In this document: one piece after another, positions 50,681 to 62,897 of the stretch | Numbering within the stretch: the stretch's first letter is position 1 | How the letters are laid out: the number at the start of each line of letters is the position of its first letter | NCBI GenBank assembly: GCA_021234535.1 | Contig: CM037833.1 | Coordinates: forward strand, 22,538,738-22,602,737 | Reading direction: 5' to 3' | Source of the DNA: Stichopus chloronotus | Taxonomy: Eukaryota; Echinodermata; Holothuroidea; Aspidochirotida; Stichopodidae | Length of the DNA: 64,000 bases | Position numbers and translations under genes: made by a program | Notes under the pieces: generated by a model | The model's input: only the letters and a program-made list of their open reading frames with translations | The model's database searches: none | Told to the model about the DNA's origin: nothing

Positions 50681-50887
50681 AAATCTCCTAAGGATGATAC
50701 GCATCCAAGTTTCAACCGGATCATACACATTTTCGTCATTATCGTCATCACTGTCATCATCAGGATCAGTACCCCTATCGCTAGTGGAATCACCAGTGTC
50801 ACTCAACTCATCGTCATGATCATCGTCACCGCTGTCTTTACTGTCGCTTGAGTCATTTTCCTCTCCACCACTGCCGGAGGGCGCCAC
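50621..50887 (-). CDS. Acidic Asp/Ser-rich open frame with a YDPV motif
   Basis: An 88-codon open frame dominated by Asp, Ser and Gly (DDDHDDELSDTGDSTSDRG, then DDDSDDDNDENVYDPVETW). A stop lies two codons before the nominal start codon (a GTG at 50887), so it is probably an internal exon or part of one. The single tyrosine in an acidic context resembles the linker exons of the Death family. Its 3' end overlaps the SH2 relic in another frame, so the true exon probably ends earlier, near VETW. Confidence 0.4.
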   Translation of the reverse strand: MAPSGSGGEENDSSDSKDSGDDDHDDELSDTGDSTSDRGTDPDDDSDDDNDENVYDPVETWMRIILRRFKVIIASKSWDVVLQQQQTY

Positions 50888-50942
50888 TCTCTATACCTTC
50901 TTCCCTTTCAGTGATAACCGTATCCCAGCTACCACTTAAATC

Positions 50943-51023
50943 TGTTGGCATTCGTGTCGGCGGCGGTTGAAATTAATGGAAAAAAGCTTTTTACAAATCT
51001 TACAAGGAAAGGCCATGATAGCA
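50943..51023 (-). CDS. Zinc-finger-like mini-ORF (MAFPCKICKKLF...)
   Basis: A 26-codon reading starts at ATG with MAFPCKICKKLFSINFNRRR and ends HECQQI plus TAA. It has the C-x2-C-x12-H spacing of a C2H2 finger, but Cys stands two residues after the His in place of the second His. The end CAACAG just before ATTTAA also looks like a splice acceptor, so the boundaries are uncertain. It may be the first exon of a zinc-binding protein on the locus C/D strand, or a transposon finger. Confidence 0.4.
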
Positions 51024-52050
51024 ATATATGGTCTTTTTTCTCTTACACAAAGAGCAGAATGGGCCTGATAAAATAAAGGAAGAATACTATTAATTCTACT
51101 ATAGAGCTTAGACCTGAACGAATACATTTACAAAACGATAATTTTTGATGTCTTTTTTTTGTTTTGCCTTGATCATGATCTAAACTTTCCTTATTCTATC
51201 AGTGTCCCTTAATTCCCTACGGTCTCCTTGTGCATGCAATGTGATGACCTTTTAAGCCTGCTTTTAAGAGAGCGAAGTCAGCGAAGTTGTCTAGATTGAC
51301 TTTGAGACTGCTTTGAGTGTTGCGGAATATTCTTGGTAAATATATTCGCAGGATGGTGGATTCATGTGATTGAAGTCATAATCGGCAATGATAAATATCT
51401 ATTTAGTATGCCTTTTACAATTGAATCTGATAGGGACAATAAGCACAAACTATTCAACACAAATTGTTTTCAAGTAATATATAAAGAAAAATTCCACGCT
51501 TACCAGCCTCATTTACCCGTCACAAAACAGGCATGATCGGTGCATACTATAACCTACTATGGTGTTTGTGTCAATATGGGAGTGGATCCCTCTAAAGTGT
51601 AATGTCTCTCGTGGAACAACAAGTGATGTTGTATTTGAGGAAAGGCCTCGTCGTTTGCCGTGCGATATTTTTGTGGAGTGCCACCTTTGATATTGTCGTT
51701 TCATTATTTTTAGCCCCTTTTCATCTCAATCAACCGAAGGCGTTACGGAGGAAAATGTGTAAGTGTGGGATAAGACTAAGGACTAAAGTCCGTTGACTAT
51801 TCGATAATATGAAACGAGTCGGATACTGCAAAGTTACATTTCTCTAAGAATTTCAGTATGTAAAGATGGACAAAAAATGTCATTATATCTATACTAAAAT
51901 ATGCTTTGGACTTAGGTTACCTCGTTTGAAGCTTCGTTTTAATATGGGATATATACGGCTTAAGATGTTATTCCCTGTGGGCGTTTGATTGGGAAAAGCG
52001 CACGTATTATAATATCACACCTAAAGATGTACGTGCTTCCTTTTCTATAC

Positions 52051-52541
52051 CGTCTTTTCCAAATACCTGTACTCTTGGTGGAATCATTGTGAATCATGAA
52101 CCTGACAACATAACTAGGGAAACACCAACAGAAGCCGATTAATTAAGGTTACAAGTGGTGAAATTAGACTGGTCCATTTTTAAGCAGGTAAGCTCAAAAT
52201 TTTCTTTCAGGTTAACTAAAGGTTCAACAAACCAACCAGATAAGTAACCACACGTTATTGTAAGTACGATCGCAGTCGAAAAGTGGAGATTTCTACCTGC
52301 ACAATTCTCAGTTAAAGTAGCGGACAAAGGTTGTGGTATAATTGGTATTTTAGACCACACTGGTTCTTGATATTCCTGCTGTAATTGTCTGCGTCAAAGC
52401 AGTGGTTTTATTACAGTTTTTTTTGTGATTGTTGTTTTACTATTCGCTTTTTTTTTTCGTCTTTTCCAAATACCTGTACTCTTGGTGGATTCATTATGAA
52501 TCATGAACCTGACAACATAACTAGGGAAACACCAACAGAAG
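52051..52541 (+). repeat. 84-bp direct duplication with coding-like content
   Basis: CGTCTTTTCCAAATACCTGT and the next 64 bp occur at 52051-52134 and 52458-52541 with few changes. Both copies stay open in the same frame (NTCTLGG, then NHEPDNITRETPTE). The second continues DIDVPDVTTQPRSGCIG to a stop at 52598-52600, and the first stops at once. This looks like a duplicated 3' exon or tail. No partner exon was identified. Confidence 0.5.
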
Positions 52542-52699
52542 GGAATGACATTGACGTACCAGACGTAACCACTCAGCCCAGAAGTGGTTGTATAGGTTGA
52601 AATACCGTGTTACATTCATGGAAAGGCAAATATGTAAAAGTTCTGTTGACACCATGTACTACCAGCATCTAGCAATGTATCACGCGTTGCAGTAATCAT

Positions 52700-53640
52700 G
52701 ATATTTTCTTTGACCTGTGATATTATCACTCGGGCGGACACTACATCTCACACCCATGAACCTACCAGGTGTCAAGTTCATCCGACTTTGTGGGAGCATG
52801 TTGCCGTTTTGACCTTTAATCAAGTGATTTTTTACCTCGTGACATCTTCAATATTTAAAACATTCTTGTGTCCTCTACTGTCTATATATGGTAGCTTTAC
52901 AATTCGTAGGACGTTCACACATTGAAAAATGATAAAATATTGTTTTTCGTCTTCATAACCTCTGATGAAACTTGACATTTGACCTACGACGTCATTGGTC
53001 TGGCGGACGATATACCACATACCCGGGCACCCACCAACAAAGTTTATATGGCTTACCGTCTCGGACGAAAACGTGACACACTTTTGTAAGCATTATTGCT
53101 CATTTGACCTTTAATCAGGTGCCCTTTGACCTGATGACGTCATCAATATTTTTTTAAAAATCCTCGTCTTGTCTACTTTCCGTATGCTGTAGTTTTATAA
53201 CTCTAGGATATTCACACATTGAGAAAATACAACTTTGTTTTTCGTTTTCACGACCTGTACCCTTTGACCTTTGGCCTGTAACGTCATCGGTCGGACTAAC
53301 ACTACATCACTTAACCGGGCACCTGCCCACCAAGTGTGAGGCTCATCCAACTTACCTTTTAGGAGGAGATCGTGACACAAGTTCGGGTATACACACATAC
53401 ATTTGAACGCCCCTTCTTGCACTTAACCCCAGTTGGTAATCCCGATCCATGTCATTTGTATATCATGAGGTACCTCCAAATCAGGGCTTTTGGCGCACAA
53501 AGTTTCGGTTGAATACTTTAAGGGGTGTAAAATGTTCTACCCTTGAAGTGTCATTTTTGGCAACTTTAACCGTCAAAGGAGTACAATATCTTCCTGTACA
53601 CTACGTGTAGGGATGAGATAACAATTAGGCAAATCCACGT
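52700..53640 (+). repeat. Tandem ~296-bp repeat, inverted relative to the 22.7-kb copy
   Basis: GACCTTTAATCAAGTG at 52811 recurs at 53106, and TTCACACATTGA at 52914 recurs at 53211, giving a unit near 296 bp. A third partial unit begins around 53250. The 3' part (53450-53620) is the reverse complement of 22.74-22.86 kb. Confidence 0.7.
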
Positions 53641-53935
53641 AGTTGCATATCTCACCCTTTTAGTGTCCGTAAATCATTTACTTTTACACACACACACATT
53701 ATAGCCGATAAAACGCTTTGTCAAACAGTCACCTTATACATTGTAGGCACTACATAACGAGAAGCTAGCAAAGCGCGGCACACTTGGCGGAAGATTTAGA
53801 ATACGCCCCCGTGCACGTGCTTAGTAGAGATCACATGCGCGTAGAGTATTTCTTTGCAGAAAACCCATGTGCTTTGCCCTGCTACTCTGGGCGTATTGTA
53901 ATAGTTCTAGTCCCGTCATGAACATATCCATTATA

Positions 53936-54700
53936 TCATCGCCCTGTAGGGGCTTAGATGAGGTACTGTAGTCACTTGGTTACTGGAGCTATATATTTCA
54001 CTGTACACACATTGGAAAACACTTGCCAAATAAACGTGTAGTATATGAGTAGGGATACCCCACGGTACAGGCGGGTCGTTTATAGGGTGGTATAATATGA
54101 AAACATGCGTGTGCCGATTCATGTGAGTGTGTGAGCGCGTGTGGTGCGTGTGGGTGTGTGTTTGTCCGCACCTGTTCAAATTATGTTTTTAAAGAATATA
54201 TTGAAAAGTGTTGGAGCGATTAAGTTTAAACTTGGCAAGGTTGTGCATGATGCCAAAATGTCCAAAATGTATTGTTTGTTTTGTATACTGAGAAACATTA
54301 GCTGATTTTTTTTTACGAAAAAAGCTAATTTGCAAAAATTTGCAAGAATTTACCTGAGAATGTAATATTTAAGGTACTGTACGTTACGTTTATAGTAAAG
54401 AGTGTGAAATTTACTGTTGTTTAAAATAGCCAATTTTGCTGCACAATTTGCATTTCCAACATATCTTGAAAATAACCTATTAGACCAATTAACTTAAAGC
54501 TTTATATTAAAGGACTTACCGGAGGACACATTGTTCAACATAATATTACTGTAATGGTAAATCCAGTGAAATTTGCTGTCGTTTAGGCAAAATGCCAATT
54601 TTGCCCCCAAATTGGTACTTCCAGCATAACGTGAAAAGTATTTGAGCATGTTATTAAAATGTTGCAAGGACTTGCATGAGAAAGTAATACTCAAGGTATA
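53936..54700 (-). repeat. ~155-bp tandem-unit repeat, copy 2 (inverted)
   Basis: Reverse complement of the 36.67-37.67 kb repeat, including the GT-rich microsatellite (54119-54165), the GC-richer tail (CCGCCTGTACCGTGGGGTAT on the minus strand) and several ~155-bp units. Overlapping open frames here are repeat shadows. Confidence 0.7.
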
Positions 54701-54709
54701 TTACATTAA

Positions 54710-57700
54710 GTAGGCCTAAAGCGTATTACAATTAACTACCCGTAACTACCCGTAACTACAAACAGCAAGCATTCTGTTCGTCCTCTAGGTCTCTGACATG
54801 TGGTTGTAGCAAACTATTACAAATCCCTATAGGCAGGTCCTGTATTTAAGAATTTATTGAAATCAGTGCTTGATGGCTATAAGATTTGCAACACCATGGA
54901 TTGCCCTCTTGTTTAATTTCTTTCCAACCAAAACGTACTGTGAACTTCCCAACTATCTGTCTAATGTATACACAGGTTGTAAAACAAAACACACTTTTGT
55001 AACAGGTCTCAACTTATGTAATTGATTCTACCACTGCTGTAATTTTAAAAAAAAAAAACAGACTTTTGAAATAACTTCGCCCACTATCTTAATTTTTCAC
55101 CGATCACTTTTGCAATAGAATTCTAGCTCGTCCAACCACTTTTGTAACCGTCGGTGGGCCAATTTTGTAATCGTTTTTGCGTGCTAAGTTGTTGGAATAC
55201 TCCTTGTCTACTCTGTCTCATTCTACATCGCTCTTACTTCATTTTACATCAAAACTACTTCCTTTTTTAGGGCTGCTACTTCGTTTAACATGGCTACCTC
55301 TCATTTGTTATACTGCTTCATTGTAAACCGTCCTCACTTAAAATCAGGCCGCTACCGATTTATCTCTCTTATTTATCTCGCTTATCACGCTTATAGCTTT
55401 AATGGAAATAGTCTGCAAAGATTGCTGGCAGTTGAATTCGTTTTTCTCAGTCAAACATTAATGTTCAAAGAAAATAGTGCCATAAGAAAGAACCGTTGTG
55501 TCCCATATAGCTTTTAACAAAGGAGATTACGTATTTTTCTCACTCGGGAGAATACTTACAATCATGTATTATGGGTAGAGAAGCAGATTTAAAAAATTAA
55601 ACAAGAAATGAACAAATAGAAAAATATAAAGGTAAGATGAATTGTAGCGTGCATTTGTAACATATGAAGATATGTACATACAACACGAATATGTGGGCTA
55701 TTTTGTAATACTCAAACTCATTTACAAATAAAGAGCAGTTAGCATAATTTTGTCCTTCTGTTTCTTCTGTGCACTTGCAGTTGATAAACAGAAATTAAAT
55801 ACTGTGATGTCATACTGCTCAATTTGACGAAGTCCGGGAACTGAATGAGGGAAACTAAATGGGAAAATGGAGACGACCTTACTATAAGTCTACCAATTAG
55901 TATAATTAGGCGTCAATTATTTTAGCTGAGCATCATCATCCTAGTTAGAGCTACTACTACTGTGAACACCTTTTGTTGCAACTTCAACAAGTTTGAGATA
56001 TCACAGATAAAAACTAAGAAGTGTCATATAGAAGCAGTTTTTAAACTTTGGAAATAGTGTACCGAACAGAGACATTTTTTCACGTATTATTTCAGCATTT
56101 CAAGTAAAATTGCAATTATAATTATTAATCACTGATGGTCTCTGACAGTCTCTCTTGTAAAGTAAAATCTAGTTAGTTCACCAAAGGTAGCGAATTTGAA
56201 TAATCCATTTTTGAACATCAAACGCCTTGGAATTGCAACAATCACCGATAAATGAAGGGTTATTCCATCACTTTTACAAACTCTGTATTCAATTGCGTAT
56301 TTCATTTTGAAGAGCTTGTTTATTGAATTTTCAGCGACTAGTCACCTAAGACTGGGGAATAGCACAGGGTGAGGACTAGGAGAGGGGCTTCAGCAAATGT
56401 TCAGGAAGGGTGGGGTCTTCATTAAGAGAAGTTTAGGCTCATTTCAAAGTGCGAGCAAGACCGGAGATCAGGGTATGGAATTCAATCACAAGAGGGGATA
56501 CTAGTATTATAGGTCGTGCTTTCATAGGTAAGAAGGTCAAGGCGATCGAGTGGAGCGGCTTTGGGCATACCTTGTTTAATGATGCGCTTCGAGACCCCGC
56601 GGGAAAAATCGGTAACGTTAACATGTTATTGATAATAGCACGCTTGCCATACTATACAAAACAAAAGTTTAAGGGAATTTAAGAGATCGTCATTCATATT
56701 TAGTAAGATATTAGTAATCCGCACCTTACGAAGCGCTTTAACAGTGCATATTTATCATAAGCCAGCTGCTGCCAATGGTAAGCCTATACCAATCTGTAGC
56801 AAATGAGGATGCATATAGCTACTGTGATAACTTATCAAGACATTTTTACTTTTCTGTCACACACGCGTGCCACGTCATTTTACGTGGAGTCCTCCAGATT
56901 ACAGAGCGGTAGATTTAAAAACTGTGGTTAACTGTGGTTTTCACGTAAAGTGTATTTACTATATCAACAACGTTCGCTGAGTCATGAAACCTATGAAGGG
57001 CACACATTGGTACCCCTGGTAAACAGAAAAAGTAAATGACAACGAATTCATTAAATGTATTTGAAAAATTAGTTACCCTAATAAAGGTGCAGTGTATACT
57101 TGTGTGCTAATTGAAACATTGTTTGAATGTGTAACGTGTTAGGGCTATCTCATTTACAATATTTCTTGGGAAATATATGAAAAGAGATTTATTTTTCACA
57201 AAAAGCTGACTATAAGAAGAATTTCCTTGCTAAAGTGAATTTGACTTGTTAAAAACAGTTAGTCAACATTTTGTGGTTAAAATGTATATTATCGAGTTAA
57301 GCACTGTACTTCGCGTCAGTATTTAATTATGTTAAGAAAAACGGAGAGTGGAAATTTTATATCAGTTTTGTGCGAATGAAAATTTGAAAAAGTGAACTTG
57401 CAATTTTTTGAAAATACTTGAAACCGTGTTGTATAGAAAAGTGAAGAACTGGTTTTTGTGTTTTGGACTATTATGAGGATTGCGGAGGTGCATATCTTCA
57501 AGTTTGTATTCTAGTGAGATTCTGGCAATACCCAACAAAATTACTTTTTATAATTTTACAAGCCGAATGGGTCAGTACTATTCACACATTCTTTCTCTAA
57601 CAAATCGTTTAAGGCAAAAGTTTTCGGGTCTCAAGTTACAAGTTATTACATGATCAAGTCACGTCTATTGTTTGTCGTCTTTACCATGATTTGAGTAGAA

Positions 57701-59170
57701 CTATTAACAAAACACCGTGTCAGGAGTTAGCCTAACGACACCTACACCTACCTGAACAACATTCATTCTGCTAAAATCGGCGGGTGTATCGCCATTTGAT
57801 TAAATTCCACAATCACAAACACGTGTCAGGGTCCTTCGCAAATGATTCTTTCCAGGACGTATCTCGTCTGTGTAACCTACAGTGGATTCATCTAAAGTGT
57901 GAATGACACTTCATCAGTACATCTGGTATTCTGTGACTGAGACTACATGGGGTAGGTAGTACAGTGTTACAGCTACTGTCCTGGTTTGTGTTTTAGTTAT
58001 TAATTAATATTAACAGATTCATAGTGCAATTCAGTGCAATACTCAGTGCAAACTCAGTGCACAGTACATAGATGGATATTCTCGAACATCCATCAGAAAT
58101 GGACTTCAGTTGCATCATCACTTAAAAGTGAAGAAAAATGAATTGAAAGTGTGAAACTGTCTACTGTTTACTGTGTTTGGGGATGTGTGTAACAAAAACT
58201 TGCCTTATGCCTACCCCTAAATCCAACTCCCATGAAGTGTGTATGACGTATGGATTTTATGTGTTTGAAACAATCAGAGCTTAAATTAATGATTAGAACA
58301 AGTTTTAATGGTTATTGAAGTAACATTACAATTTCCAATACAGTCATTGAATTACCTGAATGAGGGCATAATTACACAGTGCTGAGGGCCCACCTTAGGT
58401 ACATTTCATGACCTAAATGTGTGTTTGCCTTATATTGTATTTTAAGTCATCATTTATGTTGGATCATGGGATCACCTCCATACAGAATAATCCACATCCT
58501 CATCAACACGTTGTTCCTTTTGTAAAAGCTTAATTTATGTATTGAAACTGACACACTAGGTAAAGTCTAGCAGAAACAAACACCATTTCAAAAATAAATT
58601 CAACTATAGCTTCTCTATTTGTTATGATTGCAAATGGCACCAAATGGTCACTACTTTTAAAAGCAAAAGACTGATCGTCACTCCCGGGACGATGGACGGA
58701 TGAAAGGTGCTCTGTACCATACTTACAAGCATATTTTATATCTATCTATTAAAATGTGTACATCTATTAACATTTGTATATTGAATGTGGAAAATGGGAA
58801 ACTGTAAAGAGGGCATATAAGGGAAACCGTCTGTAAATTCAAGTTAACCATACTAATTATTTAATGCTAATAAAAAAGGACGTCCACTTAATTTTAACAT
58901 CAGTGAGATGGAATTACCTCAGCAATGTGTTTCTTCCTGTTCATAAGGAATACTGTAATTGTGTTGTTCATGGTTTTTTTATAGTTAAATTAAAAAATGG
59001 TTCAGTGGGCAATCTTAGGTACACTTACCTATACAATATACTAACTATACAATACACACAGTTCGTATTATTCCGGTCGACAGCATGTTTTTTCCAACCT
59101 AATGGAAATAGGACACGATATCATGAAATTTCAGTATTTTGTAAACAGAACAGAACATTAGAACAGCGAT
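54710..59170. other. Intergenic or intron, no firm gene
   Basis: Mostly AT-rich. One short GC-richer segment (56449-56682) is open on both strands and is listed separately. Repeated CAGTGCAA words occur at 58024-58064. Confidence 0.45.
56449..56682 (+). other. GC-richer segment open on both strands, unrecognised
   Basis: A plus-strand frame of 77 codons (WNSITRGDTSIIGRAFIGKK, then AIEWSGFGHTLFNDALRD) overlaps a minus-strand frame of 61 codons. The plus reading is balanced and hydrophilic, unlike the neighbourhood, but I recognise no family and see no splice signals. Confidence 0.25.
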
Positions 59171-59175
59171 CTTAC

Positions 59176-59265
59176 CCCTTCACTGGTCTCTAGCAAAGAT
59201 CGCTCCCGTCCTGCTGCGGCAGTTCGTGTTGCTGTGACACTCGATTCGGTATCTGACGTGTCCAC
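59176..59265 (-). CDS. 30-codon internal exon, Ser/Thr/Glu-rich
   Basis: Minus-strand segment between acceptor CATTTTAG and donor GTAAGA, phase 0 at both ends: VDTSDTESSVTATRTAAAGR and then ERSLLETSEG. Length and phase fit the linker-exon pattern of the neighbouring family. The parent gene and domain are unknown. Confidence 0.5.
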
Positions 59266-59880
59266 CTAAAATGAGAAGTAAAACCACAATTATTGTATAG
59301 ATCATGTTACAAAATGGGAAATACTGTAATATCCCGAATCACTAAACATAACGAGATTTCACGTTAAAAAAAAAAAAAAATAAAATGAAAAAGTTACTAA
59401 TCGACTTATACTAATATATAATTAAACATTTAGCTTTAATTTACAAGATATTGAAATGTAATGAGGAAAAAAGGATTGTATCGTCCAATAAACGTATCAA
59501 CGGGTAAACAACGTATCCTTTTCATTGTCTGCTATCCAAACTTTGCGTTAAACATCTTCGAACTTGCTTACGGATTGTAGTGAAACATTTAGAGATGAAA
59601 GCATATCCTGTTCACCAAACAATTTAAAAGGCACATTTCTTTATATTCAAACATCTGCATGTAAGATATATGTGGTGACTTTCATCCCACCCCAATCCAC
59701 ACCTTAATACAGTAGCCGTATATCACAGGAGATATCTGCACCCCGCACAACACAGTGGTTTATTGAACGATTCGACCTCAAGTGACAAGACGTATTATGG
59801 GTTAATCCTCAAGGTTATATGATTATGAAATATTAACATGTATGGTTGAAATGTAGCAAAATCTACTGTTCATTCCGACT

Positions 59881-59926
59881 TCAATTGTCCTGGAAAACTG
59901 CATTGATCATCTTCACTAAATCGTCT
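59881..59926 (-). CDS. Possible terminal exon (DDLVKMINAVFQDN stop)
   Basis: After acceptor TTCCATCAG, a 46-nt segment (one leftover base, then 14 codons and TGA) encodes an amphipathic helix DDLVKMINAVFQDN. The flank after the stop (GAACAGTAGATTTTG and beyond) resembles DNA at 48.56-48.60 kb, which suggests paralogous gene ends. The splice phase differs from the Death exons of loci A-C. It could end a different gene or a diverged copy. Confidence 0.28.
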
Positions 59927-60099
59927 CTGATGGAAAAACAGGTACCGTTCATGATGTTGTAGTTTAGGAAAGTACCTCTTTTGATATCTAGTTTACTTTT
60001 TAGGCAGCCAACTATTTATCAGACCCATAGTCAAGGGAGAGAAGTTATGACACTATATTATCTTGATTTTTTTTTTGTCCAGATACTTCCAATGATGAA

Positions 60100-62170
60100 A
60101 TGCCAATGACGACTTCATTAGTTTCGATGACAAGAGAAACCTATGCGTTAATGATAGCGTGTGTGTATGTATGTGCGCGTGTGTGGGTGTTTGTCTATGT
60201 ATGTGTTTCTGACACTCAGTTTGTGCGTGCGATATCACCAGATAGGAATGATGGATGCTCTTCATACTTGGTATGTAGGTTTGCCATATTAAGAGGAGGA
60301 ACCCTATTGTTTTTGGTGGATGTAAAATGTCAACGTGGGTCACCAGAGGTGAAATACTGAACCAGAAAGCCAAAAGGCTTTGTGATTCCTTGCTACCTGG
60401 CTATATTACAACAAACATGAATTATTCACGTGACAAGTATAAGATCAACTGCAGTTATTTTTCTTGATACACCACAAGCCTTTAACCCAAAATGACCTTT
60501 ATTTTGGTGACCTAAAATGACCGCGACATTTGACGGCCACCAAAAGCAATAGGGATCACCTACCCAGGCCATACAACCCACACATCAAGTGCAGTATGAG
60601 TATGACATCAGTCAACATTATCTCTGAGCTCTAAGAAACACACAGTAATCAATGCTGCTTCTAGTCTTGCCTGTTGTTAGTTGAATCAAATAACTAAACC
60701 TTACCTCATCTGAACTCAGCTTGTCTGCCATATTTACCTCAAAATTCTTCATAAACGACCAGAATGTTCTTGGGTCTCCATCGTATGGTGGAATTTCTGC
60801 CTTAGGTAATTCCAACGCTAATTTGAAACTCAATTTCCTTCTTTAACTTTTTCAATGCTTTCTCCCTCTCCTCAGTATAATGCTTTTGGCATTCCAACAT
60901 CCAGCTTTCTGCTTGCTCAAATGCTTCATCAGACAACAGCCCAACCAGATCAGCATGAACCTCTTCCATTGCCTCAAATTGGCGCTCTGCCCTTTGCAAA
61001 TTTGCCTTTGTCGACTCTGCGATAATTTCTTCCTTGTTACAAGTAGCTTTTAACACACTCAAAGTCCTCGTCAGTTGACCTTAAGTTATGATTTCTCCTC
61101 AAATTTTTGCTTCCTCCATCCTTTCCGACATTGTGAAATATGATTCAAAGCACTTCAATTTGATTGATGAGAAACCTTGTTCTGCTACCAGCTGTTCCTG
61201 TGGATATTGATATTATCCAAATAAATGACAGAACGGTTGGTTTTTTTATTTTCTTAATTTTTTTTATAAACCCATTGACATTCCAATGCATGAATTAATG
61301 CCACATTGTCTATCTGACCCCATGAACCTCCATAACAAGATCTCTCTGGACAACTTATCGGAGGCCCTTCACACTAGAAGTTACTCACTTAGTTACAAAT
61401 GCAGTACTGTAGCCTTAAATCTGGAGCAAAAAGCCTCTGGTGACTTCAAATGACCTTTGACCTCCACTACAAACAAAAGAGATCATCTACTTAATATGAG
61501 AAAATGTAGCCCATATGCTTTTCAACTAATTTGTACGGTAGTTTAAAATAACCATAATAATGGTGTTTAGGCTATTATTATTGTTTTTATAGTGAAAATT
61601 ATCCCTTCCTCTTTATTGATAAGCATTAAATTTCACGTGGTCGTGCACCTGTTAATAACAGACAACCTTATAAAGTTTACAACAAATCTGACCCACGGAT
61701 AAGGAACTATGGCAGTTTTAACATTTTTTATGTTTTACCCCATAACCTCATTAATTTGCAAGATTTGGACACCAAAAACAATAGGGATCATCTACTCAAT
61801 ATGGGCAACCTACATGCCAAAAATGGAATTAGCCAGAGTTACCCTTCTTGAGAGGTTTACTAGCAACCGTCACACACACACACGCACACACACACACACA
61901 CACGACATCAGGACTGCATAGATTCTCCTGCCTACGGCAAGGAATCAAAAACTCGTTCACGAGATACCTCTAGCTGGAACTGATGGATACTCTTCATGAT
62001 TGGTATGTAGGTTTACCATATGGAAAGGATGAAATCCAATTCTGTGGAAGTCAAAGGTGACATGGTGTCACCAAAGGTCAACTACTGAAAGCCCTGTGCA
62101 TGCGATATCTCTCGATTGGAATTGTGGATACTCATCATACGTGACATGTGGGCTTGTCATGTTAGGAAAA
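60100..62170. repeat. Repeats with AATAGGGATCATCTACTC and TGACCTTTGACC words, both orientations
   Basis: AATAGGGATCACCTACCCAG (60550) and AATAGGGATCATCTACTCAATATGGGCAACCTACATGCCA (61780) occur on the plus strand, and the reverse complements of the same text lie at 60262-60315 and 61985-62030. A GT run (60158-60200) and a CA run (61872-61902) accompany them. The BEL/Pao-like fragment lies between the copies. Confidence 0.6.
60618..61062 (-). mobile_element. BEL/Pao-like retrotransposon Gag fragment, frameshifted
   Basis: Two overlapping minus-strand frames. The upstream one is a Glu/Lys-rich coiled coil (61062-60802, including KHYTEEREKALKKLKKE). The downstream one (60833-60618) has LPKAEIPPYDGDPRTFWSF and the later NMADKLSSDEVRFSYLIQL, which is the pattern of the DUF1759-type Gag region of BEL/Pao elements. 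A frameshift separates them and the reading ends soon after. No protease, reverse transcriptase or LTR is seen, so this is a dead fragment. Confidence 0.6.
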
Positions 62171-62897
62171 AGAATGTTCGTTCGCGATGCACAAAGGAGC
62201 ATTTAAATAAAGTGAATAACAATAGCATAACCACAAGATAGCATAATGCGTCTTTATTTGGATTCTGTACGTTGTGTTCTACCAGTGCACTAGTCTACAT
62301 AAAGTTCGTGTGCGCTTGCAATGTTTCAGTCTATGTATGTCTATTCACCGCGAGGGATTGCTAACAGAGCTTTGTCTTCATCATCAAGTAATCTCAGTCT
62401 TAACCCTACAGCAGCAGCATTTCGTTGATCTCGTTGGACGAACATGCACTTTTATGCATAATTAATGTTGAGTTAGTCCTACCGTGTTTGACTTACTGTT
62501 CATGCACCGCTTGCATTTCACCTCGGAAATTTTACGATTGTAGTCCAAAGTCTTCTACACGATTTTGATGCGAAAGGACTTTTTTGGACTTCTCCGTAAA
62601 ACCGACGAAAAAAAAAAAACTAATTCCATTAGAACATTCAACATTTTTAAAAATCTACTAAACATGCTTTCGGGTGACACAATTCTGAAATTAAGGGATT
62701 CTAAGATTTAGAGTAACGTTAAAAAAAAATTACCACTGACATTATCGCTGTGTTGTTTTCACTTCACTGGAATGGATCAATGGGAGTTGAGGATTCTTAC
62801 CAAGTATGTATCACTTAAAAATAATGAATTGCAACATGATACTTCTCAATGTTGCTAAAATGCCATACATACACCTTTGCATTAATTAACACCATAC

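Noticed and set aside
58864..59193. 109-codon plus-strand frame
   Set aside because: No domain, AT-driven composition, and it overlaps the minus-strand exon at 59176-59265.
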